Shown here: piece by piece, positions 21,453-32,328 of the stretch
Layout of the letters: every line of letters starts with the position of its first letter
Numbering within the stretch: position 1 is the first letter of the stretch
DNA from: Gonocerus acuteangulatus
Lineage: Eukaryota; Arthropoda; Insecta; Hemiptera; Coreidae
Length of the DNA: 64,000 nt
NCBI GenBank assembly: GCA_946811695.1
Contig: OX328124.1
Span: forward strand, 60,156,754-60,220,753
Reading direction: 5' to 3'
The notes under the pieces: model-generated
What the model was told of the DNA's origin: nothing
The model's database searches: none
The model's input: only the letters and a program-made list of their open reading frames with translations
Translations under genes and position numbers: made by a program

Positions 21453-22309
21453 TGTTCCTTATACAAATCCACACCGTTTGACTGATATTGACCAAACTTC
21501 GCACATAGATACGTCTTGATCCGGGAAATCTCGTAGTCTAGCTCAAAATCTTCTAGGATTCACAGTTCGGGAGTTACGCCTTCGAAAATGTCATTTATGA
21601 AGGAGTAAATTCTCCGAAATAGCCATTTTCTTCCAGTGTTGCAACTTTTTCAAAGAAGAAAGGCAATACAAAACTTTTTTTGGGCGAAAAGTTTTTCTTT
21701 TGCAAAATAACTGATTACTTTTATTTTGTTTATATTGTTTGTTTATCTAAATGGTAGGTTTATATTCTCAGAGTTTGGACAAGATCTGATTTTAAGATCA
21801 ATTTTCTTAATATCAGATCAATTTTCTTCATATCAAATCTATTTTGATTTGATTGCCTAGGGCAACACTGGGCTCTAACCAGAATATGGAGTAATATCGT
21901 ATAAGTAAGTATATCATAAAAATGTTCTGTGTTTATCTAATATAATTTGGACTAATATCATATAAGTAAGTTTTCATGTTTCTATTCAAAACTTTAATAT
22001 TTTCAATACTTTTATTAAGAGGCGCTTTTATATTATTTCTATAGTAGAGAAGGAAGGTTGCAATGTAGGTTATATGAATGTCGGTTATGAAGTAATCTCT
22101 CACTCGCTGTTTCTCTTAAATTAATAAATGAATATGTTTGTACTGGTATTTGATGGAGAGGGTTGTAGTATGTGGTAAAACGCTTAACTTTATTTAATTC
22201 AAACAACTGAAATGAAATATCAAGGAATCAAGTTTTGGGAGAACTTCAAGTGCATTTAAGGGAGTAAAGAATCAGTTTATCTGGACCTGATATAAATTTA
22301 TAAAATTTG

Positions 22310-23446
22310 TGTTGTAAAATGAATCGTGTCCCTTTTGAAAAAAGTAGGAACAAGGCTAAAAGTATTTTGGAATTGTTGACGGTGTTGTATGCTGACCTTT
22401 TCTAACTATGAGTCTCAAAGGTGAAATATATTTTGTTTCATTTATAGATGATTATAGTAGGATTGCTAGGATTTAAACTATTAAACCTAAAACAGAAGTT
22501 TTTCATTCCTTTGTTCAATAAGTAAATGAGGTTAAAAACTTAGGAAATAAGAGAATTGGTATTATGAGATGTGACATTGGTAAGGAATATTTAAATAGTA
22601 AGAATTATGACTACCAAAAAAAAAAAGTGTATCAAAATTAATCCTTGCCCCACATATGTTCATGAATTAAACGGTGTTTGTGTGTGATTTACTAGAACAA
22701 TATATCTCATTGCTTACTGACAGAAGCTATTGTAGAAAAAAATGTTGGCCAGAAATGGTCAGTGCAGCAAATTATTTTGAAAAATCTCTCTTTAGCTAAC
22801 ATCATTGAGAATAAAATACCCTATGAAATATTTTTTTGAAAGGATCCAGATGTTTCTAACTTTAATTTATATGGTAGTAAAGATTTTGTTAGGAAACCAG
22901 AACAAATAACTTCTAAATGGGATAAAAAGGTGAATATGTGCATTTTAATCGGTTATAGTGATGTGGGATATAAAGTACTTTTGAATAATAAAATCATTGT
23001 CGCTAGGCATGTTTATGTTATCCAAGAAAACATAAGCTGTATTGGATTGGCTAAAGGGTGAATCTGATAAAGATCAAGCCATTGTGATTTTTGTGTAAAA
23101 GCTACAGATAGAGAAATAGATAGTTTGAAACAAAATAATGCTTGAGATTTTGTTGAAAATAAAAAAGTTGAAGATATCAAAAGGATTTAATGTTGAACAG
23201 ATGGATGTAGAGACTACATTCTTAAATGATCATTTTGAACGAAAATCCACCATTGGTTTGCTTATTAGGTTATTTAGTAATGCATTATACTGTAAATCGA
23301 TTAAACAAAAAGATGTTACGGAAGAGTCTACATTTGCAGAATATGTAGCTTTAAGTGAAGTTTATATTTCTAAGACTTTCCAAAAAGATAGAAATTTTTG
23401 TTTTATACATAAAGAACTTCTAAAACATAAAGATTTTTTTTTTTAA
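22310..23446 (+). pseudogene. Ty1/copia pol remnant: integrase, RT scrap and RNase H
   Basis: In order: CKMNRVPFEKSRNKAKSILE (pre-integrase zinc region and start of integrase, about 22318), FVSFIDDYSRIARI (integrase catalytic Asp, about 22436), GIMRCDIGKEYLNSKNYDY (second catalytic Asp block, about 22559), then NLYGSKDFVRKPEQ and MCILIGYSDVGYKVLLNNK (integrase C-terminal GKGY region, 22865-23000). An open frame at 23138-23446 begins with an RT piece, QMDVETTFLNDHF, and jumps directly to copia RNase H (ERKSTIGLLIRLF, STFAEYVALSEVY). Most of RT is therefore deleted. Several stops are present. No LTRs are visible, so it is an internal relic within the Helitron-like element. Confidence 0.88.
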
Positions 23447-23984
23447 ACTCCTTTGTAAAAAATGTCATTTTGTAAGGGACTTAAATTTATGAACTTAAAA
23501 TTAATCCTCTTACATACATATGCAAATTGTTATATTTAACTTATTTTTTTATTTGCATATAGATAGATGTACATAATAAATTACATAAATGTTTATAATC
23601 ATACAAATGAATGTATATAAATTAATTAATTTTCACCACATTTTGAAACATTATTTTATTATTATAAGAGCTGTGTGGTTTAGCAACCCTATTAATTTGG
23701 GCAGCCTCACTTTAATTTTTTTTTTTAATAAAGTGTTCTTCTTCTTATAATATTTCTTTTGCATGCTATTTTTTTTTTTTTTTTTGCAGATAAATTAATG
23801 TATTGAAATATTATTTTTATAAGAAGAGGAAGTCATGTGAATTGTGGTGTTCTAATAAATAAATAAGTAATTAAATTGTCCATGCAATTTTTTATTAATT
23901 TAATATCCATAATAATTTAATCATTATATTCTGAGATATGCTTTCGTTTGTCTGAGATAGTTATATCCTCTGACTGTCACCATT
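23447..23984. other. AT-rich interior of the Helitron-like element
   Basis: T runs at 23717-23729 and 23771-23787; nothing coding. Confidence 0.4.
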
Positions 23985-24680
23985 TAGTCAGAGAGCTGGT
24001 AACGCACGTTTCATGAAGTGTTTTATGCACCTTGGAATTTTGCTGTATTGCACATACCTTGGAACACCAGGTACTGCACATAGGGGAAAGGTGTTAAAAA
24101 AATATGTCAAATATATAAAAATGGTATTTTATTCAGAAGCCAACAATATTTAATGTATAATTAAGGCAAGTTGCTTTATTTCTAGAACTACCACTACTGT
24201 CCTGTCCTGATGATTGGTGCTCTCACTCACTCTTACGGTTACACGCAGTGTATTGCAGTCTATCATCGGCTGAATTTATTTTCATGTTTGCTGATTACTA
24301 ATCCTCACAAAAAGTGTCTGTCCTTTTGTAATTATTTTCAATTATGGTGTTTAAATAGCAGTGTGAATAAAAGACTTCATTTAATATTACAAAAAACCCA
24401 CTTCGGTTTTTTTTTATATGTTATCCCCCTTAAAAGTGTCTGCCTTATATATTATTAATTATAGAATTGCCTTAATTTTACATTAAAGAATTATGGCTTC
24501 TGAATAAAACAGTATTTTTGGCCCATAGTTTGTTACTGATTACCATGCGCAGTACCAGGTGTTTCAAGGTATGTCCAGCAACCACATACTTACCTTTTTA
24601 TCTACACTAGAGACCCACTATAGCAAAATTTTAAGGCACATAAAACACTTGAAAAGTGTGTTACCAGCTCTTGGACTAAA
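23985..24680. mobile_element. Foldback or TIR element, AGAGCTGGTAACGCAC ends
   Basis: The left arm (about 23982-24175) starts CATTTAGTCAGAGAGCTGG. The right arm (about 24425-24680) ends CCAGCTCTTGGACTAAATG, its inverted copy. Inner shared boxes are ATTTTGCTGTA, GTACTGCGCAT-like, TTTTATTCAGAAGCC and AAAGTGTCTGCC. The palindromic flank ATTTAGTC belongs to the arms, so no clear target duplication can be read. It has no transposase. A third arm lies at 17936. Confidence 0.7.
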
Positions 24681-25560
24681 TGTTTAAATACGGTTGCAAT
24701 TCTGGTAAAAATATTGTTGCTCGCCAAGTCAATGTCGTTATTGAAATTCCCAAATACCTTTAATTCATTGTTGTCTATAACTGCAAAAAAAAAAAAAAAA
24801 TATCTTAAATTTGTTTTTATTCTTAGAGGCCCCTATTTCCTATGATAGAAGGACTATCCTCATAGAAGAGCTCATGAACCATAAAATTTGAAACAGAAGC
24901 TTTAATAGAAAGGAAAAAAAATTGAACAAAAATATGTGAAAGTGTATTTGAAACAACAAACTATGTTTTTAAAACTTTCCTTTTGGCATAAATAACATAA
25001 ACCCTGCCCCATTTACCTACTTTTTCATTCATAAAAAAAACTCAGTTACTGATTATTAAATGAACAGGTAAACAATATAACATGCACATATTTGTGCAAC
25101 ATTGAGGTTTTAGCTTTAGATGCAAAGCCCTTTAAATAAATAAATATTATATTTAAAAAAAAAATCAATGAAAATAAAGAATATAGTTTCAGTTGTAGGT
25201 TATTACAACTTATAACTAATCATAACCTTAATTAAATGCCTCATTTTTATTGCTATTTTTTTATGAATATTTATTTATGGACCATATATTTTTTTTTTTC
25301 TTTAAAAAAATTAAACACAGGGAGTTTGGTTTGGATTTTCTTTAAAACGGTATTGCAATTAAATTATTTGGAATCATTTAACTGTAATACCATTTTAAAA
25401 TAAGGGTACTTTTTATAATAAGGGTACTTTTTAAAAAATAAGGATTAATTTATTTTCCACCCCACTTTCTCTAAAAAAATGGAAAATAATTTTTTCAGCC
25501 GAGCACTCAATTTATAATCTTATATTCTCATGATTTGGACAAATATCATATAATAATTAA
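24681..25560. other. AT-rich interior of the Helitron-like element
   Basis: Low-complexity runs and no coding signal. TCTTATATTCTCATGATTTG near 25520 resembles 21760-21790, so short internal repeats exist. Confidence 0.4.
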
Positions 25561-25704
25561 TTTTTTTTAATATATAATATAAAGTAGGCGTACCATGGAA
25601 GCTGGGTTACAACTATTTAATATGAAGCATGTGTAGCATGGCACGCCCGGCTACAGATATTTAATATAAATTAGGTGTAGCATTGCACACCGGGTAACAG
25701 CTAG

Positions 25705-26199
25705 TTTTTAATACATTCATAAGAAATATAGTAATGAACGAATATTTTCAACAAATTTTTAATCTTAATCAATCCCTAATAGATGGAAAAAAATAACCTC
25801 ATTAAAATGTATGTGTGTGTGTTTATTTTAATATTATAGCTGCTACAATGTTTGCTCAATACAAAGAAACTCCAATTACATTATAGATGATATAAATAAA
25901 TTATCCATTCTTTTAAAGAAATAAAAGAACAATTTTTTTACGTATACAAAACAAATTAGGTCATTTGAAGTGGGTGTTTCTTGCAAAAATCTTGCTGTAA
26001 AATATCCGTATTTAATGAGATTAATGTACTTTAAACAAAATTATGCAAAATCAGCCCACTGGCGGTTTACGATATATGAAATTATTTATTTGTCTATACC
26101 GGTAGTAGAAATGATTCCTTGCGTTGGAATTCTGTGTATATTGTGCCCTACTAATAAAAACGTTATCGTGTAACTTGTTACCCTTTTATATTTATTTAC
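25705..26199. other. Non-coding sequence
   Basis: A 67-codon frame at 25970-26173 is not recognisable. Confidence 0.4.
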
Positions 26200-26735
26200 G
26201 TAGAGGTTGTCCCGCTTAATTAACGCAGGTCCTGTAGGAACGGACGGAAATTCCTCTTGACGTTACATCTAAGAAAAAAATGGTGCATCTTCAAATCTTA
26301 TCAAATAGATACCGAAATAAATATTTTATCCTCAACTAACCGCTCCTAATGGCGTGGTTTGTTATATTGCAACGAATGCATCGTACTCATCTAAAGAAAC
26401 AGATGTTTTGAAAAAATATACTAAATCGGTACATTAAGGATGGGGTTTTACTCCTCAGCAAAATTTGTTAATTTAACCAATTATTATTGCTATCTTGCAA
26501 AGAAATTCAATATGAATCATGCCGAACTTATGTTATGGCTTCCTCCAGGATAAAATAAAATATAGAAAATTAGTATAAGTCAGCTGTTCACTCCCTATAT
26601 AAAAGAGCAAAATTATTTAATTTATTTTGTATTTATATATTTATGTATGCACACTTTTCAGGAATGTGCACCATAAACTAGCCGCCTCGGAATTTGCTGA
26701 GTCATGCAACTCTTGCATGACGGATTTAGTTTTTT
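26200..26735 (+). repeat. Diverged copy of family F
   Basis: GTTATATTGCAACGAATGC, ACTAAATCGGTACATTAAGG and GGGGTTTTACTCC at 26350-26455, a second diverged unit to about 26520, and the family tail GAGTCATGCAACTCTTGCAT at 26698-26717. It retains one to two of the roughly 143-bp units. Confidence 0.6.
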
Positions 26736-26859
26736 TTTTTTTTACTGTTGGGGGGGGGGGGTGAGCGAGGGGGAATATTATGCATATGAACTTTCGTATT
26801 AGGTCTTAAAATGAGCAATTTTGCTAGAACCGCATTTATCGCTTGAAAAATTACTAAAT

Positions 26860-27160
26860 AGGCTCAGACTCTTTGATAAACCCTCAACTGTAAAATGTTG
26901 AAGCAGCCCTTCCAGGGGTACCATCGTAGAAACGAATCTCACTCCCAAGTAATTTACATATGGCCCTCGGAGGGTTTCGACCAGTCAGGGTGAACGACCG
27001 CTATCGTTTTTTCTACATTCAAGGGTAATGAAAAAAATTAGAGACACCTGTAAACCTTTAGGTATCTCCGCCAGCGCTAGGCCGTTCACCTGGAAGTGGA
27101 AGCCTATCAACCTTCAGTGAAACCCGTCTAAATGTCGATGTCGCAAGACGATCAAGTTTA
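26860..27160 (+). repeat. Dispersed repeat family H, copy 1
   Basis: ACGAATCTCACTCCCAAGTAA, TTTACATATGGCCCT and CAGGGTGAACGACC are matched at 28110-28320 (CTGGCTCCCTAGTAATTTAC, GAGGGTGAACGAACC). Unclassified. A G13 run lies nearby at 26749-26761. Confidence 0.5.
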
Positions 27161-27239
27161 TTTCCGCTCAACTGAAGAGGGAGAAAAAAAAATCGGGAAG
27201 ATAGTAGAGTAGGTACTGTTCCGTTACTATATATTACTA

Positions 27240-27780
27240 TATATTAAATATTTATATTAATGGGTGCTATGGCAGATGCGATTTATCCGTACGATTTTAG
27301 TGCGTTTCGAAGGATTGTGCATATTGAGGTTCCACATTCAACATGGATTGTGCCAAATATATCGAGAAAAAAGTTATATATCGTGGTGGATCGAGGTAAG
27401 TTTGAGGAAAAGGGCAGTGTTAGGAGTTTTTGAACGTCCATTAATGGTAGAGTGGTAAAAGATGACAAGGGTGTGGCGAGAAATGTCATAACCCATTAAA
27501 TGTGTGGTCAAAAACTCCCCCTCTCCCACTCATTTCCTCAAACTTACCACGATCCACCAGATTCAGAAAACATTGCACATCTGTGGCATTATTCGTTTTC
27601 TTCTCATCGGTATGACTATTTTTATCCTGTACATATTCATTTTATATCTATTCCTTTATTACCCATTTATGTTTTAAATCTGTATTCATCTACCTTTAAT
27701 TTATGCTCTTGGTATAACACACATTTATCATGTGTTAGTATTAACTCTCATGTATTAGTATTAACTCTGTCCTGCATCTG
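27240..27780. repeat. Inverted repeat, about 54-bp arms, with flanks
   Basis: ATCGTGGTGGATCGAGGTAA...AGTTTTT at about 27380-27433 is the inverted copy of AAAAACTCCCCCTCTCCCAC...ACCACGATCCACCAG at 27509-27560. Small frames here (27264-27458, 27500-27784) follow from the repeat and are not recognisable proteins. Confidence 0.6.
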
Positions 27781-27915
27781 TTGAGAGTTCTTATGAAGGC
27801 TTGAATTTCTACGTCGCAAAAATAAATCACATTTTCTTATAACAAAAATTAAGATACCAAGACCGAACCCTGTCTATATCTACCTTCGTCATTCCTACGG
27901 TCAACTATCTATTAT
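27780..27915 (-). mobile_element. Penelope-like terminus, fragment
   Basis: CTTATGAAGGCTTGAATTTC and AAATTAAGATACCAAGACC resemble the termini at 29981-30010 and 43595-43640. Only a short end is present. Confidence 0.4.
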
Positions 27916-28109
27916 AACTTTTGATTTATTTATCAACTAGAATTAGAAATGCTATATAAATAAATAAAAATATTAATTATGTAAAAATGTCCATCAAGCA
28001 AAAATAAGTCATTTCAGCTAAACTTAGACAATAATTGCTTAGACCCTCAGCTTTCTCTTGTCACGGGATTCACACATTAGAGACTTAAGTATATTCGATT
28101 ACAGTACTC

Positions 28110-28320
28110 AGAAAGAATTCTGCTCGGAATCATATGACCTTCAGATACCTTCATAAGAATCTGGCTCCCTAGTAATTTACATAAGGGCCTACAAGGTTCA
28201 CTCCGTGAGGGTGAACGAACCTTCTGATTTTTTCTAAGGACGACCATCGGAAAGATGAAAAAAACTATAAATTGGAAGTTAGACTAGTGCCAGGTAGTCT
28301 GAGGATTTCCAGATATTTTA
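28110..28320 (+). repeat. Dispersed repeat family H, copy 2
   Basis: See copy 1 at 26860. It shares the TAGTAATTTACATA and GAGGGTGAACGA landmarks with moderate divergence and ends just before the 123-bp array. Confidence 0.5.
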
Positions 28321-28378
28321 ATTGATAAGGCTTTTATCTTCGCTATATTTATAAATACATAATAATGTGTCTCGAAAA

Positions 28379-28870
28379 CGACCTCAACGCGTCGTGGATG
28401 TTTTTCTACTTTTTACGCTATAGGTACCCATATTATGATATAGATTTCTGAAGCTATTGTATTTGTGTATTTCTCTATTACCTTCAATCAACCAAACAAA
28501 ACGACCTCAACGCGTCGTGGATGTTTTTCTACTTTTTACGCTATAGGTACCCATATTATGATATAGATTTCTGAAGCTATTGTATTTGTGTATTTCTCTA
28601 TTACCTTCAATCAACCAAACAAAACGACCTCAACGCCTCGTGGATGTTTTTCTACTTTTTACGCTATAGGTACCCATATTATGATATAGATTTCTGAAGC
28701 TATTGTATTTGTGTATTTCTCTATTACCTTCAATCAACCAAACAAAACGACCTCAACGCCTCGTGGATGTTTTTCTACTTTTTACGCTATAGGTACCCAT
28801 ATTATGATATAGATTTCTGAAGCTATTGTATTTGTGTATTTCTCTATTACCTTCAATCAACCAAACAAAA
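28379..28870 (+). repeat. Tandem array, four units of exactly 123 bp
   Basis: Units start CGACCTCAACG at 28379, 28502, 28625 and 28748, and the array stops at 28870. Units are almost identical: the visible change is CAACGCGTCG in units 1-2 against CAACGCCTCG in units 3-4. Near identity implies recent expansion. The length is a multiple of three, but all frames contain stops. Confidence 0.97.
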
Positions 28871-29767
28871 CGCCTAAATTTACGAAGAACGGGGACGTTT
28901 GAAATTCATATTCAGAAATTTGTACAGTCATAAACAATTCGGCTTCTAGATTAGTGTACACTTTTAGTAAGGGTTAAAAAGACAAACATATTTTGGTTGC
29001 GACTTTTCAATTCTAGGGCCAAAAGAAAAGCGGGTTGATGGGTTTTCGTTCGAAAATAATAAAAGTCATTCGCCCGAGCCTGACTAGAAAGGATGGTAAC
29101 CTATCGATAAACCGTTAAACTTTAGATAAATGATCAGCTTCTTAGGATTTTAGCATGTCGCCAAGTGGCATGATACCTTATTCATTTACGTGTGTGTCAA
29201 ATTCTAAGTCAAATGAGTACTACTTCTTCTCTTCTATTTCGTTTGTGACAGGTAGGCCATTCATTGATGACCCGTTTTATATGTCGTTCTTTATTATCAG
29301 AGACTTTCTCAAGGCCTCAAAAGATTTGTGATGACATTTCCGAAAATGAGCGATGATTTATTAAAGCTAAAATTGATTCGCGGTTTTACAAAGTAGCACA
29401 ATAAGTTTGAATAAAGAGTAAAAAATAGGCAATTTGCTTATCATTTTTTTTTTCGGAATCTTAAAATGCATTTAGGACTGCATATTTTAAGAAAAACATG
29501 TTGACCACATAATAAGTCAACTCACTGAATTTCGTTTAACTCCGTTTAATGGTTTTCGCGTAATAATTTTGCAATTCAGGTATCAGCGGAATCGATTTCG
29601 GGGTGTCTAAATAATACTACATTTTAGAAAATTTCATTATGAAACTTTTTACACCTTAAGAAAATCTCTAGAATGTATTCTTTTGGAGCTGTATGATAAA
29701 GAAGTACAAAAAAAAAACTGATTTGACGATTTTTTTAATATTAAAACTAAGAATATAAAAGTAGAAA
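28871..29767. other. Non-coding sequence
   Basis: AT-rich with no recognised gene or element end. Confidence 0.4.
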
Positions 29768-30070
29768 TTGTCAGGGTTCGGCCGTTATTTCTTAATAAAA
29801 CCACATTTTACACGTTAAAATGGATTTATTGTTTGCCAACGTTTCGGCTCGAAATTCAAGCCTTCTCTCTTCACAACTCCTCAGCAGATAATGTCACCAC
29901 AACCACCGCCTCAGGCTCAAGACCTGACTCCACCTAACAACAGAAGAATTTACAATCAACTCAACCAAAATGAGCCCTTATGAAGGCTTGAATTACGTTG
30001 GCAATCAATAAAACCATTTTCACATGTAAAATGTAGTTTTATTAAGAAATAACGACGGAATCCTGACAAT
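29768..30070. mobile_element. Penelope-like inverted terminal pair
   Basis: The left arm (29768-29865) contains TTATTTCTTAATAAAACCAC, CCAACGTTTCGGCTCGAAAT and TTCAAGCCTTC. The right arm (29981-30070) is its inverted, diverged copy (GAAGGCTTGAATTACGTTGG, TTATTAAGAAATAACG). The GTTTCGGCTCGAAATTCAAG box is of Penelope-terminus type. The 115-base centre has no coding. Confidence 0.6.
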
Positions 30071-30085
30071 TCCTACCTTCGCATC

Positions 30086-30914
30086 ATCAATGGTCGAAAA
30101 TAATCCAACCAAGTTCCGAAAATTATTGGATTTACGCATAACTTAATTATTGTTATTTGAGTTGTTCTCAATGTAGTTTTTTTTTCAAGTAAGTAAGCGC
30201 TCAACGACTAGATTTTCAGCGTCTCCGATTCTGAAGATAGTCTCTCAAAAAGTAAGTTTTTTTCTCCCCTCAACAGCCAAATATAGCTACGTTTTTACAG
30301 TTCCACCAGGTACTAGTAATAAGTTTCATAATTTAATGTTTTCATTAAAATCATTAGACCATAAAAAATCAAGAAAAAAAAACATTACTCTTGAAAAAAA
30401 AAAATTGTCGTGAAATATATGAAATGCACCGTTGACTAATGAGCCTGTTGCACAATCCTTCTCTGTATTCTCCTTAGGGCTAATTCCAATTCATTCAGTT
30501 GTCTAATGAACCCCGAGGAGCCGACAATGATTGGTAGAGAAGGCGGGCGACCTCGGCTCAAAGAAATGTGAATAGCAAGTAGGGTCCTCGACCCTTGGTT
30601 TTTTCCGAAGGCAAGGTTGCAAGGTGGCTGTATAAGACCGCTGCCTTGGTGCAGTCGATTGCATTTAAACAGGATATAAGAACCTACCATGGACTGCATA
30701 ATCAGGACTGCTACTCTAACCAGCGTATACCTGAGATCTTACCCTTAAAAATTTTTAAGATTATTTCATATTGGAAATGACACATACCACAAAAATATCG
30801 TCACGCAGGAGCAGCATAATTAAGCATATTCATCAGCAGTGTGGTTAGTTTACTCCGGCTTACAAAGGAATGTCTTAAAATTGTACCTGAATACAAAGTG
30901 AAGATCTTTTATAA
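30086..30914. other. Non-coding sequence with an unrecognised frame
   Basis: A minus-strand frame (30436-30699, 87 codons) lies in a slightly GC-richer stretch and overlaps a plus-strand frame at 30595-30780. Neither resembles a known family. Confidence 0.35.
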
Positions 30915-31535
30915 ATAAAAAAGATTCGCAGGAACAGCGTCATCTTAGCGCGATTCCATGCTTATCCCTAGTGTCATTTGGAAATCTTGGAACTTAGATA
31001 GTTAATGTTTTGTCTTAATCTTCAGTGAAAAATGTAAGCATGTGTAAAATTAACTCTTAATGCGAAGCAATCTCTTAGGCACCACGACAGGAAACAGAGA
31101 GTTCCCTAAGCGGAAATCGCATAAGAACCGTATATGCAGGACATTTAATAATTCTTACAAATATCCGCTTTTCATTTACTACGATTTTCCAGTCGGATAC
31201 AGGATAAATAAGAGTATAACTGAAAATAAAAATAAAAAATCTAGTTTTTTTCATTTACCTCAACAAAGGTTATTTATATGGAGATATGGGAAACGGTCAT
31301 TAGATTCCTTTCGTCGAAGTACTTATAAAACGTGTAGATGGAAGCCTATTACTACAAAAACGTAAGTGTAATGATTTATTTACGCGAATTACGCAAAAAG
31401 AAACATTTACCGGTACACGGATTCTGCTGTATAACGAATATGACCTTTCAAATAAAAAAAAGTATTTTTGAAGCAAATTAAATTAACATCGGTTCACTTT
31501 TGAGCCAGTTAGACAGCCGATATATATAAATATAT
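30915..31535 (+). repeat. Dispersed repeat family C, near full length
   Basis: Starts GATTCGCAGGAACAGCGTC, ATCTTAGCGCGATTCC and ends GAGCCAGTTAGACAGCCGA followed by TATATATA. Together with 52435-53015 and 34085-35335 it defines the family. The 101-codon frame at 31060-31365 is part of the repeat and is not conserved in other copies. Confidence 0.7.
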
Positions 31536-32328
31536 GAATTTGAAAAGTCAATATTTTTTGTCAGCGACTTGTCAAAAGCGGGCTTTCGTCTTTAGAGGGT
31601 TATTAAAAAACGAAATTGCAACTCTTCTTTGCAAGCATCTATTACATTAAGGCCATTTAATAGTAAAAAAAAAATAACAACACAATGGATCAAACACACA
31701 AAAAACTCAATGAATTTAATGATCAGGGTCGAAAAAATCTGACTAGTTATATTAGGATACTTAAGGACATAGTCAATAATTGTTGACTATTCACAACCGA
31801 ATTAAGTGTACGTGAATTTATTGCAAAGAATTACTTAATAAGGAAATAACATTAGTAATACCTATTCAATTTCACGAAGCGAATCGTGTGTGTAGCGAAA
31901 ACATTAATGTGCTGAAGAAGGAGGATTATTTATCAAATATTTTCCAATATATTTTACTTGATGATGGATTTTCTAGAAAAAACAAATTGTTTTGCTCCAT
32001 TTAAATTAGAGTGTGAAAAGAGTCAGATTCAACAAGTGGCTGTGAATGTTTAGAAGGCGCACTGTATATGTACTGGTATCAAACCTGCCTCACTTTGGCG
32101 GATTACGGTCTCTCCAGTACTGCAGGAGGAAGGCTCAAATAAGGAAATATTAAAGTTATTATTAATTTATTCAGAGTTCCGTTTTTTTTTGTTTTTTTTT
32201 TTTTTTTGTTTTTTTTTTCGTTCTTTTTGGCGATTACACAAGGAACAGTATATTCTGCACTGGATTTGGTAGGGTTACCAGCTTGTTTAATGTTATGTGT
32301 GTAAATGTAAAGGGCTACAGATACAAAA
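31536..32328. other. Non-coding sequence
   Basis: A 34-codon frame starting MDQTHKKLNEFNDQGRK (about 31685) ends at a TGA and is unrecognised. T-rich tracts lie at 32182-32219. Confidence 0.35.

Larger units (their letters stand above)
21380..25704 (+). mobile_element. 4.3-kb Helitron-like element carrying nested elements
   Basis: The 5' end is TCTATATATATAAAAATCAC at 21380 after an A. The 3' end is the hairpin GGTGTAGCATTGCACACC, then GGGTAACAG and CTAG (25701-25704), followed by T. This matches the Helitron rules: insertion between A and T, 5' TC, 3' CTAG and a 3' hairpin. Both ends match the 0.8-kb copy at 6523-7305. No RepHel protein remains. The interior holds a Ty1/copia remnant, a foldback element and about 52-bp repeats near the 3' end (about 25580-25700). 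It could be one Helitron with later insertions, or two unrelated ends. Confidence 0.6.

Noticed and set aside
22310..23446. Complete Ty1/copia element
   Set aside because: No LTR pair, most of RT missing and many stops. Only an internal relic.
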